In this document: positions 36,138 to 45,758 of the stretch, in pieces | Position numbering within the stretch: the first letter of the stretch is position 1 | Layout: the number at the start of each line of letters is the position of its first letter | NCBI GenBank assembly: GCA_006844705.1 | Contig: SPJS01000110.1 | Coordinates: 1-54,255 of the forward strand | DNA from: Methylococcaceae bacterium | Lineage (GTDB): Bacteria; Pseudomonadota; Gammaproteobacteria; Methylococcales; Methylomonadaceae | Direction: 5' to 3' | Length of the DNA stretch: 54,255 nucleotides | The notes under the pieces: model-generated | The model's input: the letters and a program-made list of their open reading frames with translations, nothing else | What the model was told of the DNA's origin: nothing | The model's database searches: none | Position numbers and translations under genes: made by a program

Positions 36138-39100
36138 ATGTCTAGAAAATGCAGCCTTTTTTTGGTTTGTCTTCACTTGCTGGCTTCTTTCCTAACTGAA
36201 GCGACAGAAAATCAATCGACCCCTGAGCACGTTACTTTACAGTTAAAATGGCATCATCAATTTCAGTTTGCCGGTTACTATGCTGCCAAACACAAAGGGT
36301 TTTATCAGGCAGAAGGTCTGGACGTTACCTTCGCCGAATATGAGCCGGGGTTATCGGTTGTTGATAACATTGTTTCAGGACAGGTCCAATACGGTATCGG
36401 CGATGTCGGCGTGTTATTAAGTTATGTAAAAGGTGAACCGATAAAAGCGCTGGCCGCTATTTTTCAGCATAACCCGCTCATTTATATCAGCAAGAAGTCC
36501 TCCGGTATTCTCAGTCCTTACGAAATGCATGGCAAACGCATTATGCAAGAGATGGGGACGGCAGATAACCTCCCTTTACTTGCCATGTTGACTGATGCTC
36601 AACTTTCACCACACCACTATACCTCAATGGTACATTCTTATAACCTGGATGCATTTTTAGCAGATGAGGTTGACGTACTCTCTGCATATTTATCAAATGA
36701 GCCTTATGCTTTGAATAATCTTGGGGTGGATATTAACATTATCAGACCACAAAGCTACGGCGTTGATTTTTATGGCGACCTGTTAATGACCAGTAATGAG
36801 GAACTGGTAAAGTATCCAGGCAGAGCTGAGCGCTTTTTACGCGCGACGCTAAAAGGCTGGCATTATGCCCTTGATCATTCCAATGAAATAATCGATTTGA
36901 TTATCAATGATTATGCACCTTATGCTTTGCATGAGAAACTGGAATTTGAAGCGACCCAAATCAAAAATTTAATTGTCCGGGACAAAATTCCTTTAGGTCA
37001 AATAAAAATTGAGCGCTTAAGAAATGTGGCCGATGTTTATCAACGCCTCAACCTGGTCGACAACGTAAGTGATGAGGCAATCGACAGGTTTTTATACAAT
37101 AACTTCAATCAAATCGCATTAAATCAAGATGAGCGAGTCTGGTTACGCAACAATCAAGTGATCAGGCTGGGTATTGATAAAAACCATGCCCCGTATGAAT
37201 GGCTAGACCCTCAAACCTTGCTTCATCAAGGAATCAGTGCCGATTACTTTAATCTGCTCAGCAAAAAACTTGGCGTTACGTTTAATGTCCATCCTCACGA
37301 CTCCTGGCACGAATTGTTGTCTGCAGTAAAAAATAAAGAAGTCGATGTATTAAGCAGTCTGGTAAAAACGCCGGATCGAGAAAAATTCCTGACCTTTACC
37401 AGACCCTACTTAAATAGCATGGCTGTCATCATTGCCAATCAATCAGAAGGCTATCTTGGTGATTTAAAAAGCCTGGAAGGAAAAACCGTAGCGATTGAAA
37501 AGGGGCATTTTACCGAAGAATTATTACGCAAAAATCACCCTAACATTAAAATAGAAGCAACTGAAACTATTGAAGACGCACTAGATGCCATCTCTCACGG
37601 TCAGGCCTATGCATATGTCGGCGATGTCACTGCAGCCAGCTATGTGATGAAAAATGCAGGTTACTTGAATTTGACTTTTGCCGGTGCCACTCCTTATTCA
37701 AGCCAATTGCGTATGGCAGTGAGTAAAGACCAACCTGAGCTCGCGTCAATCTTGAATAAAGCCCTAAAGAGTATCAGCCAACAGGAACACGATGATATTT
37801 ATCATCACTGGCAAGCGATAAAGACGCCTCAAGGATTCAGTTTAAAGACCATAGTGAACTATGCCGTTATTACACTGAGTGTTTTCCTGTTCATCATGTT
37901 TTGGGTATTCCGTCTGGCTCGCTCTGAATTGGCTTTAAAAAACAGTGAAAGAAATCTTAAATTAATATTGGAAACACTCCCTGATTGCGTATGTAAACTG
38001 GATCACACAGGTCAGATTATCGACATTAACCGTACCGGGTTAAACATGATTAATGCCGAAACTAATGCAGCCATTATCGGCAGGAACATGACTGAATTTA
38101 TCAATGAGAACGACGTATCAAGCTTCACCAACATGCTTGGTACTGTCAAATCAATGGGCAAAGCGAAACAAGAAGTTCAATTAATCCAAAAAGGTGCAGA
38201 TGATGCATGGGTCGAATTCTACGCGGTAATGCTGCAGACTCAGGATGCTCATCAAATACTCACCGTGGCCAGAGACATCACACAACGCAAAAAAAATGAA
38301 GAGGCTCAGAAAGTTGCGACTGTGGTCTATGAAAACACCAGTGAAGCCATGATGGTACTGGATAAAAATAATTTTATTATTGCTATCAACCCCGCCTTTA
38401 CTCATTTGACGGGATATTCATTTTCTGACGTTAGAGGTAAATCACCCAATTTGCTTAAATCCGGCATTCAGGACACATATTTCTATCAGCAACTTTGGTC
38501 ATCCGTCATCGAAACAGGTCATTGGGAAGGTGAATTGTGGAACAAAAAAAAGGATGGTTCCTTATATGCTGAAAGAATGCATATCAACACCGTGTTTGGA
38601 AAAAATAATGAACCTGAACTTCGTGTGGCATTGTTTTCCGATATTACAGAAAGTAAACAAGCAGAGGAGGAAATCTGGCACCAGGCAAATTTTGACCCGC
38701 TCACCACATTGCCCAACCGAAACATGTTTTTAGACAGACTTGCTCAGGATCTCAAACTTTCCGCCCGTTCTGAACTCCCCCTTGCACTGATATATCTTGA
38801 TCTGGATTTTTTTAAAGATGTCAACGATACTCTGGGCCATGACAAAGGCGATCAGCTATTATGCGAAGTTGCAGTACGTTTATCTGACTGTGTTCGTGAA
38901 ACAGATACCGTTGCCCGGCTGGGAGGCGATGAATTCGTCATTATTCTTCCTTCGATCACCGAAAGGAATGCAGTAGAACGTATCGCAATCAATATTATTG
39001 ATTCACTATCTCAAACCTTTCATCTTGGGCCAGATAAAGCCTATATCTCAGCCAGCCTTGGCATTGCACTGTACCCAACCCAGGCAACGGATGGAGAAAG

Positions 39101-40001
39101 CTTGATAAATTATGCTGATAAGGCAATGTATCAGGCAAAACAAAAAGGACGCGGCCAACTTTGTTTTTTTGACCACTTGCCAGACAAGCCAACGTCAGCA
39201 AATTCTGTCCTGCTGAATGATTTAAAGAGTGCGATAGATAATCAACAACTGGAACTCTATTTTCTTCCTGTGGTGAATATTCAGACTCAACAGATCATTA
39301 TGCTTGAAGCCCTGCTCAGATGGAATCACCCAGTCCACGGCCTGTTACCCCCGGCAAGCTTTCTAACTATCGCTGAAGAAAACGGATTAATGAGCAATAT
39401 AGGTCATTGGGCATTGCAGAAGGCTGTCAGTCAAGCCACTCTCTGGCGTAACCAGTTGGCCCCGCATATCAGCATTGCTGTGAATCGTTCCGTGCTTGAG
39501 TTCCGTTCTCATCATGGACACGACCCCTGGCTGGAATATCTCAAAGCACAAGATAAATCAGATTTAATTACTTTGGAATTAAACGAGCAATTACTGGCCA
39601 ATTTATCCCCTGCGGATGTAAAAACCTTAACCCATTTCCATCATGCCGGTACCTGTATCGCATTGGATAATTTTGGTTCAAATTTTCACTCACCTTCCGC
39701 ATTACTTGACCTCCCTATTGATTATCTTAAAATTGATCAACGCTATATCCATCACCTTCAAAACCCGACGCAGGAATCATTTCTGGCTGAAACCGTCATT
39801 CTTATGGCAAACAAAATGGGGATCAAAGTAATTGCTGAAGGTGTTGAAAGTAAACAGCAACAGAATAGTCTTACAAAGATAGGCTGTGATTATGCGCAAG
39901 GATTCCTCTACTACAAACCGCTTACGGCTAATGAGTGTGAAGACGTACTGCGTTCCAACCCTGCTGCTGCTAAGAATCACCCGCTTGAAGGAAATGGCTG
40001 A
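36138..40001 (+). CDS. Transmembrane sensor: NMT1-like and SBP3-like binding domains, PAS-PAS, GGDEF-EAL
   Basis: 1287 residues. After a signal peptide (to about residue 22) come an NMT1/THI5-like binding domain (about 28-240, LKWHHQFQFAGYYAAKHKGFY) and a second, amino-acid-type (SBP-bac-3) binding domain (about 335-560), one membrane helix (about 575-595), two PAS domains (about 610-730 and 735-855), GGDEF (motif near 929, I-site RETD) and EAL (motif EALLR near 1056). The EAL domain keeps EAL, the NRS asparagine, ELNE, KID and EGVE, but the metal motif DDFGTG reads DNFGSN, so hydrolysis may be weak. It probably turns a small-molecule signal in the periplasm into c-di-GMP. The start is ATG at 36138, with AAGG 6 nt upstream. 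It is convergent with the next GGDEF/EAL gene, only 4 bp apart. Confidence 0.9.
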   Translation: MSRKCSLFLVCLHLLASFLTEATENQSTPEHVTLQLKWHHQFQFAGYYAAKHKGFYQAEGLDVTFAEYEPGLSVVDNIVSGQVQYGIGDVGVLLSYVKGEPIKALAAIFQHNPLIYISKKSSGILSPYEMHGKRIMQEMGTADNLPLLAMLTDAQLSPHHYTSMVHSYNLDAFLADEVDVLSAYLSNEPYALNNLGVDINIIRPQSYGVDFYGDLLMTSNEELVKYPGRAERFLRATLKGWHYALDHSNEIIDLIINDYAPYALHEKLEFEATQIKNLIVRDKIPLGQIKIERLRNVADVYQRLNLVDNVSDEAIDRFLYNNFNQIALNQDERVWLRNNQVIRLGIDKNHAPYEWLDPQTLLHQGISADYFNLLSKKLGVTFNVHPHDSWHELLSAVKNKEVDVLSSLVKTPDREKFLTFTRPYLNSMAVIIANQSEGYLGDLKSLEGKTVAIEKGHFTEELLRKNHPNIKIEATETIEDALDAISHGQAYAYVGDVTAASYVMKNAGYLNLTFAGATPYSSQLRMAVSKDQPELASILNKALKSISQQEHDDIYHHWQAIKTPQGFSLKTIVNYAVITLSVFLFIMFWVFRLARSELALKNSERNLKLILETLPDCVCKLDHTGQIIDINRTGLNMINAETNAAIIGRNMTEFINENDVSSFTNMLGTVKSMGKAKQEVQLIQKGADDAWVEFYAVMLQTQDAHQILTVARDITQRKKNEEAQKVATVVYENTSEAMMVLDKNNFIIAINPAFTHLTGYSFSDVRGKSPNLLKSGIQDTYFYQQLWSSVIETGHWEGELWNKKKDGSLYAERMHINTVFGKNNEPELRVALFSDITESKQAEEEIWHQANFDPLTTLPNRNMFLDRLAQDLKLSARSELPLALIYLDLDFFKDVNDTLGHDKGDQLLCEVAVRLSDCVRETDTVARLGGDEFVIILPSITERNAVERIAINIIDSLSQTFHLGPDKAYISASLGIALYPTQATDGESLINYADKAMYQAKQKGRGQLCFFDHLPDKPTSANSVLLNDLKSAIDNQQLELYFLPVVNIQTQQIIMLEALLRWNHPVHGLLPPASFLTIAEENGLMSNIGHWALQKAVSQATLWRNQLAPHISIAVNRSVLEFRSHHGHDPWLEYLKAQDKSDLITLELNEQLLANLSPADVKTLTHFHHAGTCIALDNFGSNFHSPSALLDLPIDYLKIDQRYIHHLQNPTQESFLAETVILMANKMGIKVIAEGVESKQQQNSLTKIGCDYAQGFLYYKPLTANECEDVLRSNPAAAKNHPLEGNG

Positions 40002-40005
40002 TTAA

Positions 40006-42444
40006 TCAATTCAGTGGGGATTGTTTTTTTAAATAATATTCAAACTCATCCAGCGGCAACGGACGACTAAAATAGTACCCTTGAGCGAACCCGCATTGCC
40101 GTTTCAAGCGATCAAGCTGCTGACTATTTTCTACCCCGGTAGCAATAACATCTATTCCCATACGTTGAGCATGATTCGTAATGGTATCCACCATGACCGC
40201 ATGGTTTTCATCGTCCAGCATGTTATGAATATAACTACGATCTATTTTAATTGCATCTATCGGGAATTTTTGCAGAAAACTTAAGGAACATGTCCCTGTC
40301 CCAAACCCATCTAATGAAATATTAACTCCTTGTTTTTTTAAATCATTCAAGCTGGCATCAACATTAATTTTTTCTTCCAGAAAAATCTTTTCCTGAATCT
40401 CAATATTGATCATATTGGGAGGAATATCATGCTGATTGAGAATACCCAACCATTCATCGCAACAATCTGCAGCATAATATTGCGCTACGGACTGATTCAG
40501 GGAAACGGGAACCAGCGGCAGCCCCAGTTGACGCCATCGGTTGAGGTGTTCCGCAACCTTGTTAATAGTCCAGTTTCCTATGTCTCTAATCAAGCCACTT
40601 TCTTCAGCTGTCGGAATAAAACTGTCCAGACTTTTATATCCATTGTGGGGATCTTTCCAGCGTAAAAATGTTTCAACTGCAGCGATTTTATTTGTAGAAA
40701 TATCGATAATCGGCTGGTAATGCAATGAAAATTCGTGATTTTCCATTGCTCTTCTCATTGCATCCAACAGTCGGATGCGTTTTTCAGACTCTTCCTGTAA
40801 AGTGCGCGTGTAATAATAGTGACCATTCCGACCCAGGTTTTTAGCTTTATACATCGCTGAATCGGCATTTCTCTGCAAGCCTTCCATGTCTTCGCCATCG
40901 TCCGGGAAAACAGTAATACCGAGACTGCCCGAGATAAAAATTTCCTGATGATCTATCGTAACGGGGGTTTTAAAGGTATTGAATATTTTCTGTACAATAA
41001 TTTCTACATCGGTAGGTTTTTCCAATTGAGACAAGATAATACAAAACTCATCACCGGCCAGACGCGCAACAGTATCTGATTTCCTGATGGCTGATTGCAG
41101 TTTTTTTGCCGTTTCAACCAAAATAGCATCGCCTGCATGATGACCCAGATTATCATTCACCCATTTGAATTTATCCAGATCCAATAACATTAAAGCCATT
41201 CGTTTATTACTACGCTTGCATTGCTTCAATGCATTTGCCAGCCTATCGAGATATAAGGTCCGGTTTGGCAATTGAGTTAATGGATCATAATTAGCCTGAA
41301 ACTGGATTGATGCCTCATTAGCTTTTTGTCGACTGATATCCCTGAACACAGAAATACTGCGAATGATATGGCCATTCTTATCTGTCAAGCTTGCACTTGC
41401 CTGCCAGACAGGAATGTAATGCCCCTGATGATGACGTACCAATAATTCACCCTGCCAGAACTGAGAAGCTTTAAGTTGCTCTCCCATAGGGCGGAAAAAA
41501 TCGTCGTCGTATTGATCAGGATTCAGGGATTCTACCGGCTTGTTGATAATAGCGTATTCTTCATACCCCGTGATCTTGCAGAAATTATCATTGATCATCA
41601 CGATTTTGCCATACCCATCCGTCACAAATAATGCATCCGTCGTCTTTTCCAGAAACACTTGTTTTAAACGAATATTCTCATCTTCAAATTGTTTGGTAGA
41701 CAGTTTTTTTAAAGTGCCTTGTAACTTCTTTACAATCCCCTGAGTATCAATTTCGGCTTTAATTTGCGCCTGGTAATGACTTAATTGATTATTTTTACTG
41801 ACATAATGAAATTGGTATTCAACCGGCTTCTGAGAAAATAAACAGATATTGTTTTGGGTCTTGACCTTGCTGATTTCTGTTTGCAGAATATTTGACATAA
41901 ACTCATCATAACTCAGTTCCGTTTGCTTTCCATCCCTTTGCCCGTTCCAGGAAATCAGGTCTTTCTCAGGAAAATATTCCCAGTTATATTGAACAGCCTC
42001 TACATGATTTTGTTTGACGGGTACAGAATGTTTAATCGACAACTGTGTCAATTTATATTTTTCATACGCCAAATGCACACTATGGTTTAATCGATCCAGA
42101 AAATTCTGTATTAAGACATCCTTAACCACATAATCCACACAGCCCAGTTGCATAGCCAAAGTAGCCAGCTGAAAATCTTCTGTACTATTAATAATGATGG
42201 TGGGAGGGAGAAGCTTATGATCTGCTAATCGTTGAATAAAATTCAGATCATGAGCTGATGAGGTCGGACAATCGTAAAGAAGTAAATCACACGCTTGCTG
42301 ATGAAATTTAACCATGCATTCAGATTCATCATCAATCAACTCAACTTGATAGGCATGCCATTCAAGTCTGATCTTGATTTGATGAACAAAATGATCAACA
42401 TTTCTGTTAAAAAACACGATACGATAATCGCCCGTTCCGGTCAT
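40006..42444 (-). CDS. REC-like, PAS, GGDEF and degenerate EAL protein
   Basis: 812 residues, cytoplasmic. The N-terminus (about 8-125) resembles a response-regulator receiver (LLLYDCP for the phosphorylated aspartate strand and YVVKD for the conserved lysine), then a poorly conserved stretch, PAS (about 265-385), GGDEF-type (AGDEF near 461, with I-site RKSD) and EAL-type domain. The EAL motif is ETF, and DDFGTG is DGFGTG, so phosphodiesterase activity is doubtful; it may bind c-di-GMP as an effector. The cyclase motif with Ala in first place can remain active. No cognate kinase is adjacent. It ends 4 bp from the convergent GGDEF/EAL gene. Confidence 0.88.
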   Translation of the reverse strand: MTGTGDYRIVFFNRNVDHFVHQIKIRLEWHAYQVELIDDESECMVKFHQQACDLLLYDCPTSSAHDLNFIQRLADHKLLPPTIIINSTEDFQLATLAMQLGCVDYVVKDVLIQNFLDRLNHSVHLAYEKYKLTQLSIKHSVPVKQNHVEAVQYNWEYFPEKDLISWNGQRDGKQTELSYDEFMSNILQTEISKVKTQNNICLFSQKPVEYQFHYVSKNNQLSHYQAQIKAEIDTQGIVKKLQGTLKKLSTKQFEDENIRLKQVFLEKTTDALFVTDGYGKIVMINDNFCKITGYEEYAIINKPVESLNPDQYDDDFFRPMGEQLKASQFWQGELLVRHHQGHYIPVWQASASLTDKNGHIIRSISVFRDISRQKANEASIQFQANYDPLTQLPNRTLYLDRLANALKQCKRSNKRMALMLLDLDKFKWVNDNLGHHAGDAILVETAKKLQSAIRKSDTVARLAGDEFCIILSQLEKPTDVEIIVQKIFNTFKTPVTIDHQEIFISGSLGITVFPDDGEDMEGLQRNADSAMYKAKNLGRNGHYYYTRTLQEESEKRIRLLDAMRRAMENHEFSLHYQPIIDISTNKIAAVETFLRWKDPHNGYKSLDSFIPTAEESGLIRDIGNWTINKVAEHLNRWRQLGLPLVPVSLNQSVAQYYAADCCDEWLGILNQHDIPPNMINIEIQEKIFLEEKINVDASLNDLKKQGVNISLDGFGTGTCSLSFLQKFPIDAIKIDRSYIHNMLDDENHAVMVDTITNHAQRMGIDVIATGVENSQQLDRLKRQCGFAQGYYFSRPLPLDEFEYYLKKQSPLN

Positions 42445-42474
42445 GCTAACTACGAACCCTGATATATGTCTACA

Positions 42475-42504
42475 TTAACTGATTGGCTAAAATCTGTATA
42501 TAAT
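42475..42504 (+). promoter_or_regulatory. Predicted promoter of the 165-residue membrane protein
   Basis: TTAACT, 18-nt spacer, perfect TATAAT. The predicted start, near 42511, is four bases before the ATG of a 13-codon leader frame. Confidence 0.4.
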
Positions 42505-42514
42505 GACCACACAG

Positions 42515-42556
42515 ATGGAAAACGAAAGATGTACGACAAACTGTAAAATTTCGTGA
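42515..42556 (+). CDS. Possible leader peptide (13 codons)
   Basis: A short frame MENERCTTNCKIS whose TGA stop overlaps the GTG start of the next gene (GTGA). It would explain how that gene, which lacks a ribosome site, is translated. No ribosome site of its own and no homology can be claimed. Confidence 0.2.
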   Translation: MENERCTTNCKIS

Positions 42557-43050
42557 TTATTTTTATTATTTTAAATTTGCTACTCGGATATTCAGCACAA
42601 GCAGAATATCATCAATACATTATTGATTTTTCGGATACTCTGATTGTTTTAGGGTTTCTTTTAGTGGCCGTCAGTGTCGTTCTATATTCAGTAAACAACA
42701 TACCCAAAAGATATCTTTACGATATATTTGCTTCCGGGTCATTATTCATCTGGTTTCCTTACTGGTACCCTGACTTTCGGGAAGGTTCCCCTGTTTTTAT
42801 TTATTTTCCCTTGTATTTTGCATCGGTAACTGCGATTACCATGTTCTTTTTTATCATAAATAGAAACAAAGTTGAAGAAGACACTTTATTATTATTGCAA
42901 TGGTTGTCGGAATCAGGTCGCTTCCATCCCATTTTAATTTCGCTATTGGTTCTGGCTGGCCTTTTTTTTAAACAGCAATTTTTACTTTATCCTGTCGCCA
43001 TCACCTTATTCGCAACGCGCTACACACTCGCCGAAACTCTTGAAGAATAG
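42553..43050 (+). CDS. Small membrane protein of unknown function
   Basis: 165 residues with about five hydrophobic helices (for example about 1-14, 27-48, 76-100 and 127-160). I do not recognise a family. The only start that includes the first helix is GTG, directly behind an in-frame stop and without a ribosome site; coupling to a short leader frame is possible. The sequence is AT-rich relative to neighbours. It lies divergent from the REC-GGDEF-EAL gene, with a predicted promoter 50 bp upstream. Confidence 0.6.
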   Translation: MIIFIILNLLLGYSAQAEYHQYIIDFSDTLIVLGFLLVAVSVVLYSVNNIPKRYLYDIFASGSLFIWFPYWYPDFREGSPVFIYFPLYFASVTAITMFFFIINRNKVEEDTLLLLQWLSESGRFHPILISLLVLAGLFFKQQFLLYPVAITLFATRYTLAETLEE

Positions 43051-43151
43051 TCCTACAAAGCAGTCTGCAAAAAGGCCTAAATAAAACCTAGTAACAAACT
43101 CAGAAAATATGTTTCAATGCAATAACAACAAGCACGCTATTGGAGGAAAAC

Positions 43152-43622
43152 ATGCTAAAAAAAAACGACCCCGCACCGCTATTTCATACACAAAACCAGA
43201 ATGACGAGCAGGTCAGTTTAAGTAACTACCTGGAAAACAGTACGGTTGTTTTATATTTTTATCCCAAAGATGATACGCCCGGCTGTACCATAGAAGCGAA
43301 TGACTTCACGGCTCTGGCTGGCGAGTTTGAAGCGGCGGGTGCAAAAGTGATAGGCGTCAGCAAGGACAGTTGTCAAAGCCATGTTGCCTTCATTGAAAAA
43401 TACGGCCTGAATGTGGAATTACTGGCCGACACTTCAGGCGAAGTCTGCGCCAGTTACGGTGTCTGGCAGGAAGTTGAAAAAGAAGGCGTCAAAAAATGGA
43501 AGGTGGTTCGCTCAACCTTTATCATTAACAAGGAAGGCGTACTGGAAGAAGCTTTGTATGCCGTTAACCACGAGGGGCATGCGCAGGAAATGCTGGAAAA
43601 AGTCAAGGCATTGGCTGCCTAG
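43152..43622 (+). CDS. bcp: Peroxiredoxin, Bcp/PrxQ type
   Basis: Thiol peroxidase that reduces H2O2 and organic hydroperoxides using thioredoxin. 156 residues, normal length. The peroxidatic cysteine is Cys45 in DDTPGCTIEAND; YPKDDTPGCT and the later arginine (VVRSTFIINKEG) are typical for PrxQ. Position 50, which holds the resolving cysteine in many family members (Cys-x4-Cys), is asparagine; other cysteines (about 77 and 101) could take over, or it works as a 1-Cys enzyme. A GGAGGA ribosome site precedes the ATG at 43152; the upstream TTG is part of it. Confidence 0.95.
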   Translation: MLKKNDPAPLFHTQNQNDEQVSLSNYLENSTVVLYFYPKDDTPGCTIEANDFTALAGEFEAAGAKVIGVSKDSCQSHVAFIEKYGLNVELLADTSGEVCASYGVWQEVEKEGVKKWKVVRSTFIINKEGVLEEALYAVNHEGHAQEMLEKVKALAA

Positions 43623-43627
43623 GCGTC

Positions 43628-43676
43628 TGGCGGATTATGGATGATTCTACTGCGGCGATGCCCCCATAATCCGCCA
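43628..43676. repeat. Palindromic repeat related to the element at 49591-49735
   Basis: A perfect 13-bp inverted repeat TGGCGGATTATGG/CCATAATCCGCCA encloses 23 bp. The 30 bp at 43631-43660 recur exactly, in opposite orientation, at 49705-49734. It lies 5 bp after the bcp stop codon and could also act as a transcript-end hairpin. Confidence 0.8.
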
Positions 43677-43751
43677 ACCACCTGGCCTTTATCTTGGTTC
43701 AGAGTAGCTAACTGATGCGGCTCTGCCTTGCGCCGCATCATTTTGGCTATT

Positions 43752-44762
43752 TTAAACAGTAACCCGTTGCCCTGTTTTAATTGCCTGCAAACTGGCGACA
43801 ATCGTACGGCAATTATCGCGTGCATCTTTAAAATCAAGTTGAGGAGAAGAATCATTTAGCACACAGTTGCTAAAATGCTCGATCTCCAGTTCAAAATGAT
43901 TGGCTGGCATCAGTTTTTCTGTCTGCAACTCACCCGCTTCTGTCCACCAGCTCACTTCAGGCGTATCTCCCGGCATGGCCCAAACCGATGAACACTTGAT
44001 TCCGCCTTTAGTACCGATAATTTCATATTCGCTGCGCCGAGCATGTTCAAAACTGAAATCAAACTGGGCAAACTTACCCTCACCAAAGTCCAGCGTACCG
44101 CAACAACTGACATCAGCACCGCTGTCGACAAAATTGGCTTGTGCCGTCACTGCCAGCGGGGAACCATCAAAAAACATCCGCGCAGTATGCAATGCATAAC
44201 ACCCGATGTCCCACATCGCCCCGCCACCATTGTCAATATCGCGCGCGATGCGGTATAAACGCGCCGGCTTCATCATGAATGCAAAGCAGGTGCGCGCACT
44301 GCGAACCTCGCCGATCAAATCTTGAGCTATCAAGCGCTTGACGCGTTCATGCTGAGGATGGAAACGATACATAAATCCTTCCATCACTTTGACCTTGTGT
44401 TTTGCTGCGGCTTTTTCTATTGCATCAATATCAGACACCGCCATCGCCATCGGTTTTTCAATCAACACATGCTTACCCGCTTCAATCGCCTTGATGGCCC
44501 ATTCAGCATGCTCTTCGTTTGCCATAGGCAGATATACCGCTTCAATCTCCTGATGGGCCAACAGCTCATCCGGATTGTCATAGGCAAGAATATTTTCCTG
44601 CTGCGACGAATAATTGGCAATGGTTTCAGCCGCCGCCCCCGGTCTGCGGCTGGCCACAGCAACCAACTGGGCATTGGCTGCCGTTACAATTGCGGGCAAC
44701 AAACGCTGATTAATCCTTGCCGCGCCGAGAATGCCCCATTTTAGTTTTTTTTGTGTATTCAT
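43752..44762 (-). CDS. Gfo/Idh/MocA family NAD(P)-dependent oxidoreductase
   Basis: 336 residues. Rossmann nucleotide-binding start KWGILGAARINQRLLP (about 8-23), followed by the family signature EKPMA (about 101-105) containing the catalytic lysine, and a C-terminal alpha/beta domain with GGGAMWDIGCYALHTARMF (about 187-205). This arrangement fits sugar or dihydrodiol dehydrogenase-like enzymes; the substrate cannot be told. It is a single gene with an upstream region of 231 bp in which nothing else was recognised. Confidence 0.92.
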   Translation of the reverse strand: MNTQKKLKWGILGAARINQRLLPAIVTAANAQLVAVASRRPGAAAETIANYSSQQENILAYDNPDELLAHQEIEAVYLPMANEEHAEWAIKAIEAGKHVLIEKPMAMAVSDIDAIEKAAAKHKVKVMEGFMYRFHPQHERVKRLIAQDLIGEVRSARTCFAFMMKPARLYRIARDIDNGGGAMWDIGCYALHTARMFFDGSPLAVTAQANFVDSGADVSCCGTLDFGEGKFAQFDFSFEHARRSEYEIIGTKGGIKCSSVWAMPGDTPEVSWWTEAGELQTEKLMPANHFELEIEHFSNCVLNDSSPQLDFKDARDNCRTIVASLQAIKTGQRVTV

Positions 44763-44993
44763 TTACTTCTCCTCCGACGTTATGGTGCCTCTATTAATGC
44801 ACTTTTTCCGCGATAGCGGTGGGTGGCCGCTTACTCGAATCCTCATGTATAGCATAGACACTGTGGTTTACAGAAACTGCTCCCTGCGTTTCCTATGTTC
44901 TGCGTCCATGCAGTCGTCCGTGCGCTGCCGCCTTGCTCTCACCAAAAAATGTACTATTTTAGAGGTACCCTGCGCAGTCATTTCAAAACTTTA

Positions 44994-45758
44994 TTAATTT
45001 TTTATACCAATCCCTTTATGCAGCAGAAACAGGCTGAATAAGGTTAACATGACAATAAATCCCAGCGTCACAATCAGGGCAATTTCCACGTTGACATCCG
45101 ACACTCCGATCAAACCAAAGCGAAAGGCATTGATCATATATAAAATCGGGTTGAGCCGTGATATCTGCTGCCAGATGTCCGGCAACATCGAGACTGAATA
45201 AAATACTCCGCCCAGATAACTCAATGGCGTCAAGACAAAGTTGGGAATGATCGAAATTGCATCAAAACTGTCCGCAAATACGGCATTGATAAACCCTGCC
45301 AAAGCAAACAGAGTCGCAGTCAAAAAAAATACTGCCACTGCAATCCACGGATACGTGAATGTAATGCCGGTAAACAATAATGAAATACCACACACCACTC
45401 CCCCCACCAGTATCCCTCTGGCAATACCACCACAAACATAGCCAAACAGCACGACCATATTGGGTACTGGCGACACCAGCAGCTCTTCAATATGGCGCTG
45501 AAACTTGGTGGAATAAAATGATGACACCACATTGGAATAGGAATGGCTGATCACCGACATCAAAATCACTCCCGGCACGATGTATTCCATATAACTGGCA
45601 CCATTAATCGTCCCGATGCGATCACCGATCAATCTGCCAAAAATCAGGAAATACAATGACGTGGTAATCGCCGGAGGCAACAGGGTTTGCGGCCAGATTC
45701 GCATGAACCGGCGAATTTCTTTGCTGACAATGGTATTGAATGCGACCAGGGTTCTCAT
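44994..45758 (-). CDS. ABC-2 type exporter permease (YadH-like)
   Basis: 254 residues with six membrane helices. The N-terminal RRFMRIWPQTLLPPAITTSLYFLIFG pattern is abbreviated here as the connector helix plus helix 1 (about 12-40); the G-rich loop GASYMEYIVPGVILMSV (about 51-67) and NPILYMINAFRFG near the end are typical of the YadH/NodJ group. The ATG overlaps the stop of the ATPase gene (ATGA), so both are translated together. Exported substrate unknown. Confidence 0.9.
   Translation of the reverse strand: MRTLVAFNTIVSKEIRRFMRIWPQTLLPPAITTSLYFLIFGRLIGDRIGTINGASYMEYIVPGVILMSVISHSYSNVVSSFYSTKFQRHIEELLVSPVPNMVVLFGYVCGGIARGILVGGVVCGISLLFTGITFTYPWIAVAVFFLTATLFALAGFINAVFADSFDAISIIPNFVLTPLSYLGGVFYSVSMLPDIWQQISRLNPILYMINAFRFGLIGVSDVNVEIALIVTLGFIVMLTLFSLFLLHKGIGIKN

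Noticed and set aside
36138..36860. Reading the NMT1-like domain as a thiamine-precursor transporter component
   Set aside because: The domain is fused to PAS-GGDEF-EAL and no thi transporter genes are near; a sensory role is more plausible.
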